DNA of 38,482 bases from Eubacteriales Family XIII. Incertae Sedis bacterium (GTDB lineage Bacteria; Bacillota; Clostridia; Peptostreptococcales; Anaerovoracaceae), in NCBI GenBank assembly GCA_031276515.1, contig JAISMX010000111.1, positions 1-38,482 of the forward strand, in the 5' to 3' direction. This document shows, one piece after another, positions 14,499 through 21,782 of the stretch. A program made the position numbers and the translations under genes. The notes beneath the pieces were generated by a model. That model was not told the DNA's origin. It did not search any database and worked only from the letters and a program-made list of their open reading frames with translations. Position 1 is the stretch's first letter; each line of letters begins with the position of its first letter.

Positions 14499-15689
14499 AT
14501 GAGCAAGAGGTTATTCACATCCGAATCCGTTACCGAGGGACATCCCGACAAGATCTGCGACCGGATTTCCGACGCGATATTGGACGCCATTCTCGAAGCG
14601 GACCCGAACGGCAGGGTGGCCGCCGAGAGCACCGTCACGACGGGCCTCGCGCTGGTCGTCGGCGAGATTTCGACGAGCACCTACGTGGACATTCCCAAGC
14701 TGATACGCGAGGTGATCAACGAGATCGGCTACACCAAAAGCGAGTACGGCTACGACGGCAACACCTGCGCGGTGCTGACCGCGATCCACGAGCAGTCCGG
14801 CGACATCGCGCTCGGCGTGGACAAAGCGCTGGAGTATAAGGAAGGGACCTTAAACGACCAAATCGAAGCCACGGGCGCGGGCGATCAGGGCATCATGTTC
14901 GGCTTCGCCTGCGACGAAACGCCGGAGTTGATGCCGCTGCCCATCTCGCTGGCGCACAAGCTAACGCTGCGCCTTGCCGAGGTGCGGAAGTCCGGGCTGC
15001 TGCCCTGGGTTCGCCCCGACGGCAAATCGCAGGTCACCGTGGAGTACGACGGCGACAAGCCGGTTCGCGTGGACACCGTGCTGATCTCCACGCAGCACGA
15101 CCCCGACGTCTCGCAGGAAGAAATACGGAAGGAGATCATCGAAAAGGTGATCCAAAACGTGATCCCGGCCGGGCTTCTCGACGCGCAGACCAAATACTTC
15201 GTGAATCCGACGGGCCGCTTCGTGATCGGCGGGCCGAACGGCGACTCCGGGCTGACCGGGCGCAAGATCATCGTCGATACCTACGGCGGCTACGCGCGGC
15301 ACGGCGGCGGCGCTTTCTCCGGCAAGGACCCGACGAAGGTGGACCGTTCCGCGGCCTACGCCGCGCGCTACGCCGCCAAGAACATCGTCGCGGCGGGGCT
15401 TGCGAAAAAGATTGAAATCGAACTGGCCTACGCCATCGGCGTGGCGCGTCCCGTATCCGTACTCGTGGACAGCTTCGGGACGGGCGCGATCGCCGACGAC
15501 AAGCTCGCGGCCCTCATCGAGAAGCATTTCGACCTGCGGCCGGCCGCCATCATCCGCGACCTCGACCTGCGCAGGCCGCTCTACAAGCAGGTGTCGGCCT
15601 ACGGCCACTTCGGCCGCCCGGATCTCGATCTGCCGTGGGAGAAGACGGACAAGGCGGAGCTTTTGAAAAAGGACGCGGCGACGATATAG
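14499..15689 (+). CDS. metK: S-adenosylmethionine synthetase
   Basis: Makes SAM from methionine and ATP. ATG at 14499 ([18 protein letters not shown]) has a strong GGAAGGAG site. The frame is open back to 14133 but that part is the promoter and riboswitch. It has 396 residues, normal length. The motifs are GHPDK near residue 15, [12 protein letters not shown] (about 125-136), [20 protein letters not shown] (about 245-264), and the catalytic and metal-binding lysines and aspartates in these segments. It is monocistronic. No ordinary terminator follows; the first strong structure downstream is the 146-nt palindrome. Confidence 0.98.
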   Translation: MSKRLFTSESVTEGHPDKICDRISDAILDAILEADPNGRVAAESTVTTGLALVVGEISTSTYVDIPKLIREVINEIGYTKSEYGYDGNTCAVLTAIHEQSGDIALGVDKALEYKEGTLNDQIEATGAGDQGIMFGFACDETPELMPLPISLAHKLTLRLAEVRKSGLLPWVRPDGKSQVTVEYDGDKPVRVDTVLISTQHDPDVSQEEIRKEIIEKVIQNVIPAGLLDAQTKYFVNPTGRFVIGGPNGDSGLTGRKIIVDTYGGYARHGGGAFSGKDPTKVDRSAAYAARYAAKNIVAAGLAKKIEIELAYAIGVARPVSVLVDSFGTGAIADDKLAALIEKHFDLRPAAIIRDLDLRRPLYKQVSAYGHFGRPDLDLPWEKTDKAELLKKDAATI

Positions 15690-15737
15690 GCCGCGAAGCC
15701 GAAACGAGACGAATGCCAAACGAATATATTCAATCAA

Positions 15738-15883
15738 AACCACTCTAACGCCGCGATATTTTTGTTCAGATCGGGTTCTGATGGCGAATTTTGGCCCCGG
15801 AGCGTACATGAGACGTACGTGAGGAGCCGAAATCCGTCATCAGGTTCCGAGATGGGCGAAAATTGCGTGGCGTTTGAGTAGTT
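15738..15883 (+). repeat. 146-nt imperfect palindrome / long hairpin element
   Basis: Almost the whole gap between metK and ogg is one inverted repeat. Bases pair in a constant register (positions summing to 31621) from 15738/15883 inward to about 15798/15823, with an apical stem CGTAC/GTACG (15803-15807/15815-15819) shifted by one base. Well-paired blocks include CACTC-AACGCC with GGCGTT-GAGTA ends, CTGATG (15778-15783) with CATCAG (15838-15843), and ATTT-GGC with GCC-AAAT. By hand I count 8 G-U pairs and 3 A-C mismatches among about 19 non-Watson-Crick positions on the + strand. It ends five bases before the ogg stop codon. It could be a palindromic mobile repeat (MITE or REP-like) or a structured 3' UTR RNA of metK. 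There is no T tract, so it is not a standard terminator. Confidence 0.8.
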
Positions 15884-15887
15884 ACTA

Positions 15888-16805
15888 TTATTCCGCGCGT
15901 CCGGCGGTTCGCATATAATGAAACAAATACTGCTGCGCGATGCCCGCGTAAGGCCCGAAGCGGGCCGCGGCGCGGGCCGCCGCGTCCTTCTCGTCCACGC
16001 CATAAAACGCGCGCATGGCGCGCTTCATCCACACATCCACGGGGAAAGCCTCCATGCGCCCGAGGCCGAAGAGCAGTACGCAGGCCGCCACCTTGGGTCC
16101 CACGCCCGGGAGCGACAGCAGCGCCTTTTCGGCTTCGTCGATCGCCGCGCCGCGCAGCGTTTCGAGCCAAGCCGCGCCGCCGGCCTCCGCGACCTTTCGC
16201 GCGGTCTTGACCAGATATTCCGCCCTGTAACCCAGACGGCAGGACGCCAGATCCCCCTCGGAGAGTCCGGCCAAGACCTCTATGCGCGGGAAAGCGAAAA
16301 AATCGCCGCAAGCCGCGCCGCCGTCGATGCGCGCGCCGCAAGCCGCGCACAGGCGCTCCACGCAGCCCATGATGCGGGGAATGTGGTTGTTCTGCGATAT
16401 GATGAAGGAGATCAGCGCTTCCCAAGGCTCCTGATTCAGGATGCGTATGCCGGCGCCGTGGGCGACGGCGCGGGCCATGACCGCGTCCTCCGCGGTCAAG
16501 GTACGCTTGATCTCGCCGTAATCCCGCCCGAGATCCAGATAATGCTCCCAAAATCGCCGGTCATTGGATTCTTCGCCGTCCTCTTCGCCGCGTGACGCGG
16601 CGGCGGTGATTTTCCGGATTTTTACATCTCCCGCGCCGCTTTCCGAATTCGTGAGCGCGAAGGAGATGTTGGCGGCGCGGCCGCGGGCGACGCCCGTGTG
16701 GCTGCCGTCGTTTTCGCGCTTCCACCTGAAGGCTTGCCCGCATTCGAATATCTGCAAGGCGTCAAAATCCTCGACGTTCCGAAAAACGATCGCGTCTCCG
16801 CTCAC
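15888..16805 (-). CDS. ogg: 8-oxoguanine DNA glycosylase/AP lyase (OGG1 type)
   Basis: Removes 8-oxoguanine from DNA and cuts the abasic site. From GTG at 16805 it has 305 residues. The N-terminal OGG domain carries FECGQAFRW (about 20-28), and the helix-hairpin-helix GPD domain carries ISFIISQNNHIPRI and LPGVGPKVAACVLLF. The catalytic Lys238 (GVGPKVA) and Asp257 (PVDVWM) are both visible. The start was chosen because GTG overlaps the upstream stop as GTGA and has GAGGG six bases before it; the frame is open much further up, but that stretch is a shadow of the neighbouring gene. It is translationally coupled to the P-loop/Asp23-like gene. Its stop lies against the large palindrome. Confidence 0.93.
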   Translation of the reverse strand: MSGDAIVFRNVEDFDALQIFECGQAFRWKRENDGSHTGVARGRAANISFALTNSESGAGDVKIRKITAAASRGEEDGEESNDRRFWEHYLDLGRDYGEIKRTLTAEDAVMARAVAHGAGIRILNQEPWEALISFIISQNNHIPRIMGCVERLCAACGARIDGGAACGDFFAFPRIEVLAGLSEGDLASCRLGYRAEYLVKTARKVAEAGGAAWLETLRGAAIDEAEKALLSLPGVGPKVAACVLLFGLGRMEAFPVDVWMKRAMRAFYGVDEKDAAARAAARFGPYAGIAQQYLFHYMRTAGRAE

Positions 16806-17608
16806 TTCAACCCTCGCACTTCTATGTTGACGGCGGCGGCGTTGAAGGCGGTCATGCCTTCCACCCGATCCGCGATTCGCCGCTGCAAATCCGTCGCCGC
16901 GTCGACGACATTCACGCCGTAGCGCATGACGAGCGAGAGGTTGACCACCGCGCCGGATTCCCCGTTGTCCGCCGCCGCTTTGATCACCGAAACCACACCG
17001 GCTTCGCCTCTGCATACGATCAGCGCTATGTCCGTCAGCGCGCGCGTCGATATCGTGTACTTGCCGGGGTAGCTGAAGGAGGGTCGAACCACCGACCTGC
17101 TCGAAACCCGCGTAACGCCGCTCCGCCCTTCTCGGATCATCTTGAGAGGGTGCATGAAATAGCCCGAGAATTCCTTTTTGAGCTGGATGGACGGCGCCGG
17201 TATGATGTGCTTTCCGAGTTCGTTTCGCTGCACGCTCGCGATCCTGCGCTCCTCCTCGGTCGTAATCGCTTCTATGTATATCGTTTCGGAAGGTCTTGGG
17301 AGACCCAGCCTGTCCACAATCTTTTCGATCATCTTGTCCGAGGTTCCGATCACGAGAATCGACGCCGGCGCGACCGATTCGATCTTCCTCGCCACCATGT
17401 CGCGGTGCTCCTCCTCCGTGAACAGGGCCGTTTTGATGGCCTTTACCCTCGTGTCGCGGCGCTTTGCGGATATGCCGGCCAGCACGCGGTTTCCGAGTAT
17501 GAAGAGGCCGTCGTCCAGAATGCTCTCTATCGACAGTTTTCTGCACAGGCCGATGGCCTGATAGCTTTTTCCGCTGCCGCTTTTCCCAACAAGCGCATAA
17601 ATTTTCAT
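16802..17608 (-). CDS. P-loop ATPase with C-terminal Asp23/Gls24-like domain
   Basis: A 268-residue protein with a Walker A motif at the N-terminus (VGKSGSGKSYQA, about 7-18), a nucleotide-binding domain to about residue 125, and a C-terminal region (about 175-268) resembling Asp23/Gls24 proteins (VVNLSLVMRYGVNVVDAATDLQRR then AAVNIEVRGL). The substrate and role are unknown; the short VIGTSD segment at about 86-91 and the overall plan suggest a switch or kinase-like domain. ATG at 17608 has a weak GGTAAG-like site. It precedes ogg with a 4-base overlap and diverges from the ferredoxin gene over 73 bases. The Asp23 call rests on pattern only; a search of Pfam Asp23 (PF03780) would settle it. 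Confidence 0.75.
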   Translation of the reverse strand: MKIYALVGKSGSGKSYQAIGLCRKLSIESILDDGLFILGNRVLAGISAKRRDTRVKAIKTALFTEEEHRDMVARKIESVAPASILVIGTSDKMIEKIVDRLGLPRPSETIYIEAITTEEERRIASVQRNELGKHIIPAPSIQLKKEFSGYFMHPLKMIREGRSGVTRVSSRSVVRPSFSYPGKYTISTRALTDIALIVCRGEAGVVSVIKAAADNGESGAVVNLSLVMRYGVNVVDAATDLQRRIADRVEGMTAFNAAAVNIEVRGLK

Positions 17609-17609
17609 G

Positions 17610-17638
17610 TTTACTTACCGCCGGCAATCCGGTATACT
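17610..17638 (+). promoter_or_regulatory. Candidate promoter for ferredoxin
   Basis: TTTACT (17610-17615), 17 bases, then TATACT (17633-17638), 4/6 and 5/6 matches. This gives a leader of about 37 bases with AAGGAGGG before the ATG. It overlaps the start region of the divergent P-loop gene. Confidence 0.6.
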
Positions 17639-17681
17639 GTACGTGTTGTTTGTAACGTTATTGTTTAAGGAGGGATTACGC

Positions 17682-17849
17682 ATGGCCTATACGATCAATG
17701 ATTCATGCATCGCCTGCGGCGCTTGCGCGTCGGAATGCCCCGTCGACGCCATTTCCGATGGGGATATTTACACGATTGACGGCGATAAGTGCATCGACTG
17801 CGGCGCTTGCGCGAGCGTCTGCCCCGTGGACGCTCCCGTCGAGGGATAG
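17682..17849 (+). CDS. 2[4Fe-4S] ferredoxin, clostridial type
   Basis: Low-potential electron carrier of 55 residues. Two C-x2-C-x2-C-x3-CP motifs are complete: Cys9, 12, 15, 19 and Cys37, 40, 43, 47. The internal symmetry of the two halves (CIACGACASECPVDAI versus CIDCGACASVCPVDAP) is strong. ATG at 17682 has an ideal AAGGAGG site; the longer frame upstream is promoter DNA. It is monocistronic with its own promoter and terminator. Likely partners are ferredoxin-dependent oxidoreductases or hydrogenases, none of which lie in this window. Confidence 0.97.
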   Translation: MAYTINDSCIACGACASECPVDAISDGDIYTIDGDKCIDCGACASVCPVDAPVEG

Positions 17850-17895
17850 TGACGCGCTGACGCGCGACGCCGGATCTTCGGGGTTTGTCGGATGA

Positions 17896-17926
17896 ACGGC
17901 CGTTTCTCGCGAAGCGGCTGTTTTTT
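17896..17926 (+). terminator. Intrinsic terminator of ferredoxin gene
   Basis: ACGGCCG (17896-17902) pairs with CGGCTGT (17915-17921), one G-U, with a further TTC/GAA inside the loop, then six T to 17926. It begins 47 bases after the stop. Confidence 0.85.
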
Positions 17927-17966
17927 ATCGGTCAATTATTCAATCACATGTTTGCGCGGTTGCATT

Positions 17967-18608
17967 TCATTGCAAATTGTCCGTTCTGTTGATGTAATAT
18001 ATCAAGGAATGCAAGCTGTCGCTCAGATGCACGTTTTCGAGGGCGACGAGGCTTGGCGTTTGCAGATCCACGGGCGCGAAATTCCAAATGCCCTTCACCC
18101 CGCCCTTCACGAGATCGTCCGCCGCGCGCTGCGCGCTCTCCGCTCCCGTCGTGATCACGCCGATGTCGACGAAATTTTCCGCCAAGTACACCCCGAGCTC
18201 GTCGAAATCCGATATCGCGAGACTGTTGACGCGCCGGCCGACCAACTCCGGCTTCACGTCGAACATGGCGAGCACCGAAAACCCGGTCCCGTAGTTGTGC
18301 ATGTAATTCGCAATCGCCTGCCCCAGATTGCCGGAACCCACGATCACGATGCCGTAATCGCGGTCGACGCCGAGGATGACGCCTATCTGCCTGTGGAGGC
18401 TCTCGACGTTGTAGCCGTAGCCCTGCTGGCCAAAACCGCCGAAATTGTTCAAATCTTGCCGAATCTGCGAGGCCGTATAGCCGATCATCTTGCTCAATTC
18501 ACCGGATGATATTCTATCGACGCCTTTTTTTTTCAATTCTTCGAGGTACCGCCTGTACTTGGGCAATCTCTTTATGACGGCATTTGAAACCTTGATGGGA
18601 TTCTTCAT
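17967..18608 (-). CDS. rex: Redox-sensing transcriptional repressor Rex
   Basis: Represses fermentation and respiration genes until the NADH/NAD+ ratio rises. ATG at 18608 (MKNPIKVSNAVIKRLP) has GGAGG eight bases upstream; a TTG 15 bases further up lies inside that site and is rejected. It has 213 residues, normal length. The N-terminal winged helix (about 1-75) carries RISSGELSKMIGYTASQIRQDLN region residues; the Rossmann domain carries GIVIVGSGNLGQAI, followed by the swapped C-terminal helix. It is downstream of the acyl carrier protein gene on the same strand, with a terminator-like hairpin between them. I found no consensus Rex operator in this window. Confidence 0.96.
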   Translation of the reverse strand: MKNPIKVSNAVIKRLPKYRRYLEELKKKGVDRISSGELSKMIGYTASQIRQDLNNFGGFGQQGYGYNVESLHRQIGVILGVDRDYGIVIVGSGNLGQAIANYMHNYGTGFSVLAMFDVKPELVGRRVNSLAISDFDELGVYLAENFVDIGVITTGAESAQRAADDLVKGGVKGIWNFAPVDLQTPSLVALENVHLSDSLHSLIYYINRTDNLQ

Positions 18609-18629
18609 TTTGAACGCCTCCAAAACAAA

Positions 18630-18649
18630 AACCCGGCCTCAACCGGGTT
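18630..18649 (-). terminator. Terminator/attenuator between acpP and rex
   Basis: On the minus strand AACCCGG (18649-18643) pairs with CCGGGTT (18636-18630) around a 6-base loop and continues into TTTTTG. The hairpin ends about 10 bases before the rex GGAGG and 22 before its ATG. It can end acpP transcripts, but any transcript entering rex from above must read through it. Confidence 0.8.
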
Positions 18650-18722
18650 GCCGGCCGACAATAGCACGTGTGCATGCGCATCATCAGCAGGATTAAGCGT
18701 CGCCATGCGAAGTGCGGCGGAT

Positions 18723-18956
18723 TTATTTTTTAATCTGCTCCTCGACATAGCGCGCAATATCGCCGACACTTTGAAAATTTTCGGCCTCATCATCGGGTAT
18801 TTCTATGTCGAACTCATCTTCTATTGCCATGATGATCTCAACCGCATCCAAGGAATCGGCTTCCAAATCCTTCATGAGATGCGTGTCCATTGTGATGACC
18901 GCTCCGTCCAACTGCAATTGTTCTATGATGATTTCCTTGATTTTTTCAAATGTCAT
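18723..18956 (-). CDS. acpP: Acyl carrier protein
   Basis: Carries acyl chains on a phosphopantetheine arm in fatty-acid synthesis. ATG at 18956 (MTFEKIKEIIIEQLQ) has GGAGG eight bases upstream; the nine residues before it in the open frame encode the ribosome binding site. It has 77 residues, normal. The attachment serine is in EADSLDAVEIIM. The protein is strongly acidic with the usual four-helix pattern. It has its own promoter and is followed by the hairpin before rex. No fatty-acid synthesis neighbours are present here. Confidence 0.97.
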   Translation of the reverse strand: MTFEKIKEIIIEQLQLDGAVITMDTHLMKDLEADSLDAVEIIMAIEDEFDIEIPDDEAENFQSVGDIARYVEEQIKK

Positions 18957-19015
18957 GGCACATTCCTCCACACCTTTGCGCAAATAGATATCAGCAAGCT
19001 GTCATTTCCTAATTC

Positions 19016-19044
19016 ATTATAAAGGACAGTACTATGAACTGCAA
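19016..19044 (-). promoter_or_regulatory. Promoter of acpP
   Basis: On the minus strand, TTGCAG (complement of 19039-19044), 17 bases, then a perfect TATAAT (complement of 19016-19021). The start would be near 19009, about 53 bases before the acpP ATG. Confidence 0.8.
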
Positions 19045-19069
19045 TATATTTTTTAAATTTTTTACTTAC

Positions 19070-19098
19070 TTGCGCGCAAAGGCGCTACGGTATATACT
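19070..19098 (+). promoter_or_regulatory. Promoter of the stalk-domain protein gene
   Basis: TTGCGC (19070-19075), 17 bases, TATACT (19093-19098); a second TATAAT follows at 19099-19104. It is back-to-back with the acpP promoter. The same TTGCGC-17 arrangement recurs before the TSCPD gene. Confidence 0.6.
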
Positions 19099-19143
19099 TA
19101 TAATGATTATGAACCCGTCCCTGCGATTTTTGAGGTTACTGAG

Positions 19144-20112
19144 ATGAAATTCGGCGTGAGACGCGCATTGTTCGCCATCATTCCCGTAATTTTTTTCATG
19201 CTTCCTTTTGCGGCTTTCGCAGCCGGCGCGGCCGTGCCGACGTCGGCGGTCATTCTCGTGGACGGCGTTTCGACGCCTTTTGACGCGTACAATATCGACG
19301 GGAACAACTATTTCAAGCTGCGAGACCTGGCTTTCGCGATGAACGGCGGCGCGAAGCAGTTCGGAGTGGATTGGGACGCGGAATCCGGCACGATCCTTCT
19401 GAAACCTGGCGAAGCCTACACGCCGGCGGGCGGAGAGCTGTCCCCGGGAGACGGCAAGGCGAAATCGCCGGTTTTGGCAAACGCGCGGGTGAGGTTGAAC
19501 GACGCGCTCGTCGCGCCGAGCGCGTACAATATCGATGGCAACAACTATTTCAAACTGCGGGATCTGGGAAGGCTCCTGCGCTTTGGCGTACGCTGGGACG
19601 CGGCTTCAAAGACCGTCATAATCGCGACGGACGAGGAGTATGCGGATGAAAACACGGTTTCATACATGAAATCCTTCGGCGCGTACAGCGTTGCGGCGGA
19701 TTGGTTCGAATCGGCGGAGCTTTCGCAGAACGACAGATACTTCTACTTGAAAAAAGGGCAGAACCCCGAAAAAAACGCGGGCATGATCTCCGTCGAGAGC
19801 GGCAGACATCGCTACGCGGCGGAAGACCATTCGGCGTTTCGCGACGTCGTCTACCGGCAGCTGCTGAAACAGGTGTCGAACGATCCCGACGCCGGCTTTC
19901 TTTTCGGCGACGGCACGACCACGGCGAAGGGCTATACGCTTTACGTGTTCACCATCGAATACGAGAGCGCCGGCAGAACGGATAGGATGTATTACATCGT
20001 CGGCGATTACAAATACGTCCTGATCACGGAGTCGGATGGGCATGACAAGAACGCCGAGGATATAACGGCTGTGTCCAAGGCTGCGGTGGACAGCTTCGAG
20101 TGGGCGCGTTAG
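19144..20112 (+). CDS. Secreted stalk-domain protein (copper amine oxidase N-like)
   Basis: A 322-residue exported protein of unknown role. A signal peptide covers about residues 1-27 (basic MKFGVRR, hydrophobic core, cleavage near AFA-AGA). Two copies of the stalk motif follow at about 36-82 and 115-160, each with AYNIDGNNYFKLRDL and ending in VxWDAxSxT(I/V)xI; such motifs are found in copper amine oxidase N-terminal-like domains of Firmicute surface proteins and are not catalytic by themselves. The C-terminal half (about 170-322) is not recognised. ATG at 19144 has GAGG eight bases before it. It is monocistronic and convergent with truA, 8 bases apart. No membrane anchor or sortase motif is visible, so it may be released. 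Confidence 0.8.
   Translation: MKFGVRRALFAIIPVIFFMLPFAAFAAGAAVPTSAVILVDGVSTPFDAYNIDGNNYFKLRDLAFAMNGGAKQFGVDWDAESGTILLKPGEAYTPAGGELSPGDGKAKSPVLANARVRLNDALVAPSAYNIDGNNYFKLRDLGRLLRFGVRWDAASKTVIIATDEEYADENTVSYMKSFGAYSVAADWFESAELSQNDRYFYLKKGQNPEKNAGMISVESGRHRYAAEDHSAFRDVVYRQLLKQVSNDPDAGFLFGDGTTTAKGYTLYVFTIEYESAGRTDRMYYIVGDYKYVLITESDGHDKNAEDITAVSKAAVDSFEWAR
19285..19567 (+). repeat. Internal duplication encoding two stalk motifs
   Basis: Bases 19285-19330 and 19522-19567 match at 41 of 46 positions by my count, starting GCGTACAATATCGA. Most of the differences are silent, so both copies still encode AYNIDGNNYFKLRDL. The spacing is 237 bases. Confidence 0.85.
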
Positions 20113-20120
20113 CGAGGCAG

Positions 20121-21005
20121 CTAATAATACACCTCGGCGAGGTAGAGGCCCTGCGGCGGCGCCGTCGGACCCGCGTTGCGGCGGTCGAGGGATTCCACCG
20201 CTCGCCGCACGTCCTCCGGATCCATCCGGCCCGTTCCGGCCAATGCCAGCGTTCCCGCGATGATGCGAACCATATTGTAGAGAAAACCGTCGCCCGTGAC
20301 CTCTATGACGGTCATGCTCCGGCCCTCGCCGGCGGACTTTGTCTCAATGTTGAGACCGAAGAGCGTTCGCACGGTCGTTTTGCGCGCGTGGCCGCCGGCG
20401 GCCTGAAAGGCCCGGAAGTCCCGCGTACCCACGATGTGGCGGGCGGCGGCGCGCATGGCGTTTGCGTCGAGCGTCTCCGCCATCTGCCAGCAGGAATTGC
20501 GCAGAAATATGTCCGTTTGCGGCGTGCTCAGTATGCGATAGATGTATTTCTTGCCCTTCGCGTCGTAGCGCGCGTGAAAATCCTCGGGCATGCGCGCCGC
20601 TTCCCTGACGCGCAGATCGCCCGGCATTCCGATGCGCGGCACACGCCCCGCGTCGGTCTTGCTTTTGCCGGCGCAGACCCCGGTCTCGGCCAAACCCGCG
20701 CCGGCCTTGCCATCGGCCGGGCCGGCGTCCCGCGCCGGCAACTCTATTCCGCAGCCGAGCAGATTGTTGACCGCCCGCGCGAGCCGCTCCGCCGGGATGC
20801 CGAAATCGCCCCGAAAGCTCGCCCGCTGCCCGTAGGCGTGAACGCCGGCGTCGGTGCGGCTCGCGCCGTGGACGGAGACCTCCGCGCGGCAGACGGCCGA
20901 AAGCGCGGCCTCGAGCTCCCCCTGCGCGGTGCGCGCGCCGGGTTGCTTCTGCCAGCCGTGAAAGCCGGCGCCATCGTATTCCACCGTGAGCAAGATGTTT
21001 TTCAT
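20121..21005 (-). CDS. truA: tRNA pseudouridine(38-40) synthase TruA
   Basis: Converts uridines 38-40 in the tRNA anticodon arm to pseudouridine. It has 294 residues, about 45 more than usual. The N-terminus MKNILLTVEYDGAGFHGWQ, the catalytic Asp52 in GASRTDAGVHA, the middle FHARYDAKGKKYIYRI and the C-terminal GDGFLYNMVRIIAGT are all standard. The excess is mainly a Gly/Ala-rich insertion at about 91-127, between ELP and the REAARMPEDFHARY segment. No clear ribosome binding site precedes ATG at 21005; the 36-base gap to the prepilin peptidase gene suggests it is read from the operon above. Confidence 0.95.
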   Translation of the reverse strand: MKNILLTVEYDGAGFHGWQKQPGARTAQGELEAALSAVCRAEVSVHGASRTDAGVHAYGQRASFRGDFGIPAERLARAVNNLLGCGIELPARDAGPADGKAGAGLAETGVCAGKSKTDAGRVPRIGMPGDLRVREAARMPEDFHARYDAKGKKYIYRILSTPQTDIFLRNSCWQMAETLDANAMRAAARHIVGTRDFRAFQAAGGHARKTTVRTLFGLNIETKSAGEGRSMTVIEVTGDGFLYNMVRIIAGTLALAGTGRMDPEDVRRAVESLDRRNAGPTAPPQGLYLAEVYY

Positions 21006-21041
21006 GTGCGGGCGCGCACGACGGGTGCGCGGCGCGGCGCG

Positions 21042-21782
21042 CTACGGCGCGATTCCAAAATACAATCGCAGAACATACGCAAACTCCTCGGGAAACAACA
21101 AATACACGGCCGCGGCGCCCGCGATGAAAGGTCCCAATGGCGCTTCGTCCGAGGCCTTGACGCTGCCGCGCGCCAATCGCAGCGATAAAAATACGGCGCT
21201 GGAAACGGCCGTCATCAGCATGACCGCGATTATCCCCCAAAGTCCCGTTATTAGACCGCAGACCGCCGTCAGCTTCACATCGCCAAACCCCATTATTTCC
21301 CTTTTCATGATAAGACTTCCCAAGAACGCGATCAGGAAGAACAGCCCGCCGCCGAGAAGCATGCCGAACAGGGGCGACAGGAAGGCGTATTTCCACGAGC
21401 CGCCAAAGCCAAGCGCCGCGAAACCTATGCCCGTGACGGCCAGCAGTATCACGAATTGGTCGGGAATGATGCGATATTTGCCGTCCGACAAGCCGACGAG
21501 CAGCAGCGCCCACAGAGCGGGCAGGGCGGCGGCGCCGTAGGCCCACGATAGGAGGAGCGCCTTGAAGGCGGATGTCGCGAACACGAGGGAAAAGAGCAAG
21601 GCCCAGGGGTATTTGCCGATGCGCGGGGGCAGGTGCCTGTCGTCCGGAACTTCGTCATAGTCGCAGAGCCATTTCGCGGGCATCTTGTTGAACACGAAGA
21701 CCGCCCCGTAGCCGGCGAAGATACCCGCCGCAATCGACACGGCCATGGCCGCCGCGCGGGAAAACAGCATGATATTATCCAT
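21042..21782 (-). CDS. Prepilin peptidase (A24), short form
   Basis: Membrane aspartyl protease that trims prepilin leader peptides. It has 246 residues and about seven hydrophobic segments. The two catalytic aspartates are visible in LLVGLSDGKYRIIPD and in the GxGD-type motif GFGDVKLTAV. The N-terminal cytoplasmic region that in classical PilD holds a four-cysteine zinc site and supports N-methylation has only one Cys here (WLCDYD), so methylation is doubtful. ATG at 21782 overlaps the PilO-like gene by 8 bases with no ribosome binding site; ATG at 21770 is a possible alternative. It follows the PilMN and PilO-like genes, consistent with one type IV pilus unit. Confidence 0.88.
   Translation of the reverse strand: MDNIMLFSRAAAMAVSIAAGIFAGYGAVFVFNKMPAKWLCDYDEVPDDRHLPPRIGKYPWALLFSLVFATSAFKALLLSWAYGAAALPALWALLLVGLSDGKYRIIPDQFVILLAVTGIGFAALGFGGSWKYAFLSPLFGMLLGGGLFFLIAFLGSLIMKREIMGFGDVKLTAVCGLITGLWGIIAVMLMTAVSSAVFLSLRLARGSVKASDEAPLGPFIAGAAAVYLLFPEEFAYVLRLYFGIAP

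Noticed and set aside
16806-17627. Upstream extension of the ogg frame
   Set aside because: It is the shifted frame of the P-loop/Asp23-like gene; ogg begins at the GTG overlapping that gene's stop.
17645-17675. Rex operator in the ferredoxin leader (repeated TTGTTT)
   Set aside because: The two TTGTTT units are direct, not inverted, and do not fit the TTGTTAA-N4-TTAACAA pattern.
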